A stretch of DNA of 63,419 nt from Actinomycetota bacterium (GTDB lineage Bacteria; Actinomycetota; Actinomycetes; Actinomycetales; Dermatophilaceae), in the NCBI GenBank assembly GCA_020161845.1, contig JAIUNK010000025.1, positions 1-63,419 of the forward strand, given 5' to 3'. The notes below the pieces were generated by a model, which was not told where the DNA came from, searched no databases, and was given only the letters and a program-made list of their open reading frames with translations. Of the stretch, positions 54,943-63,419 are shown in pieces. A program made the position numbers and the translations under genes. Each line of letters starts with the position of its first letter. The stretch's first letter is position 1.

Positions 54943-54972
54943 AGTCACGTGCGTCACTGCAGGTCAGCAAGT
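54943..54972 (+). promoter_or_regulatory. CRISPR leader (short, abutting cas2)
   Basis: 30 bp from the cas2 stop to the first repeat, ending GCAGGTCAGCAAGT. With the AT-rich end of cas2 it forms TGACGTAAAGTCACGTGCGTCA (54934-54955, given in part), holding an inverted TGACG/CGTCA pair and a CACGTG palindrome. The repeat orientation (GGGGATGATCC end rightward) makes this the leader side. The promoter must lie in the cas2 coding end or transcription must read through from cas2. Confidence 0.65.
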
Positions 54973-56280
54973 GCATTCCCCGCACACGCGGGGATGATCC
55001 AGAAGCGGGCAGCGCTGGCGGCATTCACCGCGCATTCCCCGCACACGCGGGGATGATCCGGCCGCCAAGGATGCGGCGACCGAGGCCGTGGCGCATTCCC
55101 CGCACACGCGGGGATGATCCCTCCTCGAACGCGGGCGTGGCGGCGGTGTCGCAGCATTCCCCGCACACGCGGGGATGATCCGGACTCCTCTCTAGTCCGC
55201 TGGAGTACGGCACGGCATTCCCCGCACACGCGGGGATGATCCCTGCGCCTGCAATCCCTCGATATTGAACGCGTAGCATTCCCCGCACACGCGGGGATGA
55301 TCCGCCCAGCGTATGAAGCGGATCGAAAGCGAGCGTGCATTCCCCGCACACGCGGGGATGATCCCGGCCTGGCTGTAGACGCGTTCCGCTTCGCACCGCA
55401 TTCCCCGCACACGCGGGGATGATCCGTCCGAGATGCTCGACGTCATGGGCAAGACCGAGCATTCCCCGCACACGCGGGGATGATCCGAAGGCGCCGGTCC
55501 AGCGGGTCGCGTGCGGTAGGCATTCCCCGCACACGCGGGGATGATCCACCGGGCCAGGAACCCCTTCAGCCGCTCCAGCGAGCATTCCCCGCACACGCGG
55601 GGATGATCCTCCGAGCACGAGGGCACCGATCGCGCCCGTCGCGCATTCCCCGCACACGCGGGGATGATCCCCGGCACGGCCGGCGCCTCCGCCGTGCTCG
55701 TCGGCATTCCCCGCACACGCGGGGATGATCCCCCGGCATACCGAGACCGAGCCGGCTTCCGAGAGCATTCCCCGCACACGCGGGGATGATCCTTATCCCC
55801 TTGTCGGGTGCGTCGTGGCTGGCTTGCATTCCCCGCACACGCGGGGATGATCCCGGTCGTGGCGGCATGAGCGGGACCGGCATCAGGCATTCCCCGCACA
55901 CGCGGGGATGATCCGGCGAGGCGGGGGATGGCGGGGCTTGGGCTGGCGCATTCCCCGCACACGCGGGGATGATCCCGCGAGTTCCGCGACCACTGGGGGG
56001 CGTGATGAGCATTCCCCGCACACGCGGGGATGATCCCCTGTCATCGATCTTCGCCAGGCGGCACCGCAAGCATTCCCCGCACACGCGGGGATGATCCGTT
56101 GCTGCCCGGTCGTGCCCCAGCTCGGCGATCGCATTCCCCGCACACGCGGGGATGATCCCGCGGCGAGGACGACGACGTGGGCGAGGCCGTAGCATTCCCC
56201 GCACACGCGGGGATGATCCCTCAGAGCGCTCGCGCTGCGCGTGCTCGAACAGGCATTCCCCGCACACGCGGGGATGATCC

Positions 56281-56313
56281 GTGTTGCGTCACGTTCACGG
56301 CGACCCGGGCGTC
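56281..56313 (+). repeat. Spacer 22, identical to spacer 107 (61466-61498)
   Basis: The 33-nt spacer beginning GTGTTGCGTCACG and ending GACCCGGGCGTC recurs exactly 85 spacers later. Flanking spacers differ, so no multi-unit block was duplicated. Confidence 0.95.
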
Positions 56314-57989
56314 GCATTCCCCGCACACGCGGGGATGATCCCTACGTGCCCATCGAGACCGACCCAGCGACTGGGCATTCCCCGCACACGCGGGGATGAT
56401 CCGGCGGCGGCGCCCATGCTGATCCGCTGACCGGAGCATTCCCCGCACACGCGGGGATGATCCGTCGAACGGGGTGATGTCGCTTGGCACTGGTAGGCAT
56501 TCCCCGCACACGCGGGGATGATCCCTGGTGGGCGCGTCGCTCGCGGGGACGACGACGGCATTCCCCGCACACGCGGGGATGATCCCGCCGTGCGCGAGGG
56601 CGGTACGGCATGACCAACGCATTCCCCGCACACGCGGGGATGATCCGACTTCCTTCACGCCGTCGTCGGAGAAGTAGCCGCATTCCCCGCACACGCGGGG
56701 ATGATCCGGCCGGTTCGACCAGAGCGTCTCGACGCGGGATGCATTCCCCGCACACGCGGGGATGATCCCGTCTCGACGATGACGTCGAGCAGGTTCTTCA
56801 AGCATTCCCCGCACACGCGGGGATGATCCGATGTTTTGCAGCGCCTGCGTGGGGGTGAAGCCGCATTCCCCGCACACGCGGGGATGATCCCTCGACGAAC
56901 GACCTCACCACCCGGCAGGCGTCAGCATTCCCCGCACACGCGGGGATGATCCCCGAGTTCGTCGCCGTAGAGGATCGCCGCAGCGGCATTCCCCGCACAC
57001 GCGGGGATGATCCGTCCAGGTAATCGTGCACTTCATAGGTGTCGTCGCATTCCCCGCACACGCGGGGATGATCCGTGCCCGATCAGCATGGTCCGCGTCT
57101 TGCCGTCGCATTCCCCGCACACGCGGGGATGATCCCGAGAGCCCGGGGGTTTTCGCGGCCCCGGCGAAGCATTCCCCGCACACGCGGGGATGATCCCTGG
57201 TAGAGCACCACGTCGGCGACCGGATCCGGGCATTCCCCGCACACGCGGGGATGATCCCGGGCGCAACGCCGGGCGCGGCGGTCATGTCTCGCATTCCCCG
57301 CACACGCGGGGATGATCCGACCGGCCTCGACGGCGACCAGATCATCGTCCGGCATTCCCCGCACACGCGGGGATGATCCGTTCACATCCGGGGCAGCGGT
57401 AGTCCCGGATGAGCATTCCCCGCACACGCGGGGATGATCCGCCTGTGCCTCGGCGAGGTTCAGCTCGTCGACCGCATTCCCCGCACACGCGGGGATGATC
57501 CCGGCGTCAGGACCGTCTCACCCGGGTTGCTCCAGCATTCCCCGCACACGCGGGGATGATCCGCCGCCGATGGTGAGGGATTGCGGGTCGGCGTTGCATT
57601 CCCCGCACACGCGGGGATGATCCGACCGCGGCCCGTGACGACAACTGGGGTATCGCGCATTCCCCGCACACGCGGGGATGATCCGGGCCTCGGGTTCCCG
57701 GACTTCCTGCGGTACACCCATTCCCCGCACACGCGGGGATGATCCGACCTCCACGTTGATCGGCTTCGTCTCGATCAAGCATTCCCCGCACACGCGGGGA
57801 TGATCCCGGGCCGACCATCTGCATGCCGTCCTTGGCGAGGCATTCCCCGCACACGCGGGGATGATCCCACCGGGGCGTACTCCTCGGCGTACGACTCGGC
57901 GCATTCCCCGCACACGCGGGGATGATCCGGTCGGGTAAGCGACTATTGCCGCCCTGCTGGCGCATTCCCCGCACACGCGGGGATGATCC

Positions 57990-58022
57990 GGCGGTCGGGT
58001 TCGATGACCTGCTGGACCGCCT
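57990..58022 (+). repeat. Spacer 50, identical to spacer 72 (59332-59364)
   Basis: The 33-nt spacer beginning GGCGGTCGGGTTCG and ending GCTGGACCGCCT recurs exactly 22 spacers later, again with different neighbours. Confidence 0.95.
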
Positions 58023-61000
58023 GCATTCCCCGCACACGCGGGGATGATCCGTCGATCAAGGACGAATGGACCGACGAGGACGCGCATTCCCCGCACACGC
58101 GGGGATGATCCGCACGCCCTGTCGGTCACGATCAACATGCACAAGCATTCCCCGCACACGCGGGGATGATCCGACGATCGCCTCGGGGACGGTCGGCACG
58201 TTCGCGCATTCCCCGCACACGCGGGGATGATCCCCAGTCCCAGTCGCACGACACGCGCGTGATTGAGCATTCCCCGCACACGCGGGGATGATCCCGGTAC
58301 GTCGCCGAGGCGTGCGGGATCCCCATCGCATTCCCCGCACACGCGGGGATGATCCGGACCCCCTCACGCCACCCATCAGCGCACCATGGCATTCCCCGCA
58401 CACGCGGGGATGATCCCGCGACGCACCCGCCTGATCGGTCACCGTGAGGGCATTCCCCGCACACGCGGGGATGATCCCGGGGCTCCCATGACGGGCAGGT
58501 TATCTCGACGGCATTCCCCGCACACGCGGGGATGATCCCACCACCCCGGTGTCGTTGTTCATCGCGGAGGCGCATTCCCCGCACACGCGGGGATGATCCC
58601 ACGGTGCGGCCCGCGTTCCGGGTGATCATGAGCATTCCCCGCACACGCGGGGATGATCCGTTCACGCAGAATGATGCTGGCGAATGGTATGCGCATTCCC
58701 CGCACACGCGGGGATGATCCGGACCCCACCGACCCCGCCGCCGCCTTGACGCCGCATTCCCCGCACACGCGGGGATGATCCATCTGGCGGGCTGGCGGGG
58801 GGCAGCCGGGGACCGCATTCCCCGCACACGCGGGGATGATCCATCATCCTGCCCAACCCGATAGGGCTGGGGTCCGCATTCCCCGCACACGCGGGGATGA
58901 TCCCGTGGTGGTCTCGCCGGTGGCCGCTGAGGTGTCGCATTCCCCGCACACGCGGGGATGATCCGTGTCAGCGGTCGCCGCCGACGTGCTGACCGCCGCA
59001 TTCCCCGCACACGCGGGGATGATCCCTGGGCCGTGCAGATGCAGCGCGCGGCGACCGAGCATTCCCCGCACACGCGGGGATGATCCTCGGGGTACACGCT
59101 CAAAGGCACCGGCTTCGGCGGCATTCCCCGCACACGCGGGGATGATCCGACATCGACACCACCACCCCGGCCGGGCGGTGGGCATTCCCCGCACACGCGG
59201 GGATGATCCGCAGCCCACCGACGTTGCCAAGCGCCGCGACAGGCATTCCCCGCACACGCGGGGATGATCCGAACTGCGCCTCATGGACCGTGACCGGCCG
59301 ACGGCATTCCCCGCACACGCGGGGATGATCCGGCGGTCGGGTTCGATGACCTGCTGGACCGCCTGCATTCCCCGCACACGCGGGGATGATCCACGGTCTC
59401 GCCGGACCCGCGATCCACCCTGGGGCATTCCCCGCACACGCGGGGATGATCCCCTGAACTCGGCCCACCAGAGCCGCGACCCCATGCATTCCCCGCACAC
59501 GCGGGGATGATCCCCGGCGACCGGGTTGGGGACGCCGCTCCACCAGGCATTCCCCGCACACGCGGGGATGATCCGGACTATATTCGACCCCTTCAATTCT
59601 CCGCACGGCATTCCCCGCACACGCGGGGATGATCCCGATCAAGAGCGAGCTGGACCGGATCGTGGAAGGCATTCCCCGCACACGCGGGGATGATCCGCAG
59701 GACGGATCCTGGGCGATCAACCTCGGCGGGCATTCCCCGCACACGCGGGGATGATCCCGTCACCAGCACGATCGCCGCCAACCTGTTCAAGCATTCCCCG
59801 CACACGCGGGGATGATCCGGCCGTGACGGACCCGGATCCGGGCGAGGTCGTGCATTCCCCGCACACGCGGGGATGATCCCTTTGCCGTGGACAGCTCGCT
59901 TCGTTGGCGGGAGCATTCCCCGCACACGCGGGGATGATCCCTGGTCGACGAGTGGGCCGACCGCCTTCAGTACGCATTCCCCGCACACGCGGGGATGATC
60001 CGTCGAGACGCTGGCGAAACTCAAGCAGCTCATTGCATTCCCCGCACACGCGGGGATGATCCGGTCGTCGAAGGCCCTTCACCGAAGGGCCTCGCGCATT
60101 CCCCGCACACGCGGGGATGATCCGAATAGTGCGCTGTCGGCGCCAGTTTTCGTCATGCATTCCCCGCACACGCGGGGATGATCCGGTGTGCCGATCTTGG
60201 AGGGTCCGCTATGGGGCGCATTCCCCGCACACGCGGGGGTGATCCCCCGACACAGCCCAGGCCCATCGCCAGCGGAGCGCATTCCCCGCACACGCGGGGA
60301 TGATCCGACCTGGATCGCCCTAGAGGCCGTACGGCAGGCGCATTCCCCGCACACGCGGGGATGATCCGGAACGTTGAGCGTCGTGGACGTCATGCTGGCG
60401 GCATTCCCCGCACACGCGGGGATGATCCCGTGCTGCGGGAGCGGGGCGAACTGGCGTGGCAGCATTCCCCGCACACGCGGGGATGATCCCCGACCCGGCA
60501 TCGACTGCGGCGATCCAGTCGGGCATTCCCCGCACACGCGGGGATGATCCCAACCCCGGTGCCCGCAATCAGGATGCTCATGCGCATTCCCCGCACACGC
60601 GGGGATGATCCCAGGCCACCGGGCTACACGCGAACGAGAAGGCCGCATTCCCCGCACACGCGGGGATGATCCGTGCCACCCGTTGGCCTCGTATGCGCGG
60701 ATCACGCATTCCCCGCACACGCGGGGATGATCCGCTGTCGATCTGCTCGTCCTCCAGGCCCTTCACGCATTCCCCGCACACGCGGGGATGATCCTGGCCT
60801 GGTAGTACGCCTCGTAGCTGTCGGACAGCATTCCCCGCACACGCGGGGATGATCCCGTCTCGAACGACAAGCTCAACCAGGCGAACACGCATTCCCCGCA
60901 CACGCGGGGATGATCCGACTTTGCCTGGGCGATGGCCCAGGGCATCGCCGCATTCCCCGCACACGCGGGGATGATCCCGTCCGCGTCGGCTGTCGGTTAC

Positions 61001-63419
61001 GCGGTCTACTGCATTCCCCGCACACGCGGGGATGATCCTCGGCGTGATATCACTCACCGCAGCCTTGCGGGGCATTCCCCGCACACGCGGGGATGATCCT
61101 GAGGCGCTGCCGCAGGGTGCCATCGTCAACAGGCATTCCCCGCACACGCGGGGATGATCCGCGCAAGGGCACCGCCGACCCGGGCCGCTGGTGGCATTCC
61201 CCGCACACGCGGGGATGATCCTACGTCGCTGACCACCCCGACGCCATCGAGCACGCATTCCCCGCACACGCGGGGATGATCCGTCCTCGCCGGGACGGTC
61301 GCTGACACGCGGAAGGCATTCCCCGCACACGCGGGGATGATCCCTCACGACGTCGCCTCGTCGATGAGGTCCGCCAGCATTCCCCGCACACGCGGGGATG
61401 ATCCGGCGGCGCCTCCGTGGCGAATCCCGACCCCGCCGCATTCCCCGCACACGCGGGGATGATCCGTGTTGCGTCACGTTCACGGCGACCCGGGCGTCGC
61501 ATTCCCCGCACACGCGGGGATGATCCGCCCGAAGCGCCGCACCGACAGCCGATGCCGCAGCATTCCCCGCACACGCGGGGATGATCCCTGCTTGAACGCC
61601 GACTGAGCGGTCGTCAAACCGCATTCCCCGCACACGCGGGGATGATCCCGTGTACTCGGCGTCGTTGCGCAGGAACGTGAACGCATTCCCCGCACACGCG
61701 GGGATGATCCCAGCACGTCATCAACCCGACCATCGGCAGCGAGGCATTCCCCGCACACGCGGGGATGATCCCCGTGGGTGGTCCTCAGGTCCGGGTGCAC
61801 GCTCGCATTCCCCGCACACGCGGGGATGATCCCTTCGCAGGGTCGCCGACATTCTTCAGCGCATCGCATTCCCCGCACACGCGGGGATGATCCCGGCCAC
61901 GACAACCCCGTATCGGGAATCCGGTGGCATTCCCCGCACACGCGGGGATGATCCGACGACGGTGCCGGCCGCGACGACTGGCGGCGGGCATTCCCCGCAC
62001 ACGCGGGGATGATCCGATCTCCGAACCTGGCAACGGTGACAATGTGTTCGCATTCCCCGCACACGCGGGGATGATCCTGTGACGGCACCCTCGCGGTCCC
62101 GACCGGCGTCGCATTCCCCGCACACGCGGGGATGATCCGCCCTCGCCGAAGCGGTCGGCGAACCCGACACGGCATTCCCCGCACACGCGGGGATGATCCC
62201 GGCGTGTCGTCGCTCACGTTCGCGGTGGACAAGCATTCCCCGCACACGCGGGGATGATCCGGTGACCAGGGTCTTGGCCGGCGGGCAGGGCGAGCATTCC
62301 CCGCACACGCGGGGATGATCCGCACCTGGATCAGCGGCGTCGCCGCCTGGATGAGCATTCCCCGCACACGCGGGGATGATCCGTCCCGCATCTCGGACGT
62401 CACATCCGACGAGATGCATTCCCCGCACACGCGGGGATGATCCCTTCGATGGGGCGAGCCTCGGAAGGGCCTGGCTGCATTCCCCGCACACGCGGGGATG
62501 ATCCGGCCCGCACGCTGGCGGGCCTGAGAGTTCGGGGGCATTCCCCGCACACGCGGGGATGATCCCGTTGGAGGAGTTGCCTCGGGCGTACGCGGTCAGC
62601 ATTCCCCGCACACGCGGGGATGATCCCTCGGTCATCGCGCCATCTCCCAATCGTCTTCGGCATTCCCCGCACACGCGGGGATGATCCGGACACGGCGTTC
62701 GGTGCTCCGGGCGTCAACGCGCATTCCCCGCACACGCGGGGATGATCCGTTCCTACCGAGTTCAGACATGGCCCGGGCGTTGCATTCCCCGCACACGCGG
62801 GGATGATCCCGGGCAGACGTCGTCGTCGATGGCTTTGGTCATGCATTCCCCGCACACGCGGGGATGATCCGGACGCCGACGCGATCGACGATCCGGGCGC
62901 CAGGCATTCCCCGCACACGCGGGGATGATCCCCCGGAACGCCACGTCGATGGCATACGCAGCCCGCATTCCCCGCACACGCGGGGATGATCCGGCCGAGG
63001 CCGCACGGTTCTACCTCGAAGAGCCGCATTCCCCGCACACGCGGGGATGATCCTCAGCAGACGAAGGGTGATTCCGCGGCCGGATGGCATTCCCCGCACA
63101 CGCGGGGATGATCCCTGGCGAGAACCGGCTCGAAGCCATCCGTCAGGCGCATTCCCCGCACACGCGGGGATGATCCGGTCGCCGGCTGATGTCTGGCGCG
63201 GTCAAGCTTGCATTCCCCGCACACGCGGGGATGATCCTATGAACATGAGTCAGAACTCTCGCATGCCAGTGCATTCCCCGCACACGCGGGGATGATCCCA
63301 CAGCCCCCGCATGGATTCCGTTGCTGTGGGTCGCATTCCCCGCACACGCGGGGATGATCCGTGCAAGGGGCAACCGTGACCGCCCGCAGGATTGCATTCC
63401 CCGCACACGCGGGGATGAT

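Larger units (their letters stand above)
54973..63419 (+). CRISPR. Type I-E CRISPR array, at least 139 repeats, continuing past the window end
   Basis: The 28-nt repeat starts GCATTCCCCG, has a CCCCGC/GCGGGG stem with loop ACAC, and ends GGGGATGATCC. By hand tracking I count 139 repeat starts (first 54973, last 63394, cut at the window edge) and 138 spacers. The usual period is 61 bp (33-nt spacers); the first spacer is 31 nt, a few are 32 or 34. Only two repeats differ: number 46 at 57718 (first base G to C) and number 87 at 60218 (A to G, giving GGGGGTGATCC, within the 5' handle). Two spacers occur twice exactly. It is preceded by a complete cas operon on the same strand. The distal end is not visible, so total size is unknown. 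Confidence 0.98.

Noticed and set aside
54954-63406. Many long minus-strand reading frames across the CRISPR array with recurring SSPRVRGM, IIPACAGNA and DHPRVCGEC strings
   Set aside because: These are the repeat translated in its three frames. Because the period is 61 bp (3 x 20 + 1), each unit shifts frame and the strings alternate. They are a known type of spurious annotation, not proteins.

Overview
The window is high-GC chromosomal DNA with strongly GC-biased third codon positions, dense overlapping operons, GTG/TTG starts and an actinobacterial gene complement (PerM/DUF6350 beside purN-purH, DUF3017 beside folD, a PcrA-type UvrD helicase beside an M23 peptidase and sucCD). This fits an actinomycete, most likely of the Micrococcales or a related order. 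No rRNA or tRNA gene was recognised, so the genus cannot be named.

Layout. 1-911: the tail of one gene and a start-less remnant of a secreted-protein gene. 1.0-12.4 kb: housekeeping block with mdh (+), then on the minus strand perM-purN-purH-DMT permease, two tandem membrane histidine kinases, folD and DUF3017. 12.5-15.4 kb: an A24 prepilin-type peptidase and an ECF sigma factor coupled to a membrane protein that is probably its partner. 15.9-34.8 kb: an exopolysaccharide locus with five glycosyltransferases, Wzz-, Wzy- and Wzx-like proteins, two related GH26-like secreted hydrolases, an acyltransferase, a PIG-L deacetylase, and an unusual pair of an ATP-grasp ligase and a fold-III PLP decarboxylase. 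35.0-44.7 kb: a dicarboxylate symporter, sucD-sucC, an LPMTG surface protein, a stand-alone B12-binding protein, an M23 peptidase and pcrA. 45.0-63.4 kb: a DUF3800-like gene followed by a three-hairpin element, then a complete type I-E operon (cas3-cas8e-cse2-cas7e-cas5e-cas6e-cas1-cas2) and a CRISPR array that runs off the end of the window with 139 repeats and 138 spacers visible.

How the parts work together. The order pcrA / M23 peptidase / sucC / sucD / perM / purN / purH matches the Mycobacterium tuberculosis order from uvrD1 (Rv0949) to purH (Rv0957). Here about 24 kb of polysaccharide and accessory genes lie between sucD and perM, so this looks like a conserved backbone with an accessory insertion. 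The polysaccharide locus has the logic of Wzx/Wzy assembly: cytoplasmic glycosyltransferases and modification enzymes build a repeat unit, Wzx flips it, Wzy polymerises it, Wzz sets length, and the two exported hydrolases probably trim or release the polymer. The CRISPR locus has all effector and adaptation genes with expected catalytic residues, and its repeats are almost invariant, so it is probably functional and has acquired spacers many times.

Most noteworthy: the very large type I-E array with two exactly repeated spacers and one self-complementary spacer; the array leader squeezed into about 30 bp after cas2; the DUF3800-like gene with a structured element between it and cas3; repeat-like hairpins outside the array; the ATP-grasp/PLP-decarboxylase pair in the polysaccharide locus; and a 42-codon coupled leader ORF before one of the GH26-like genes. 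All family assignments are by eye from protein motifs; no database search was run.
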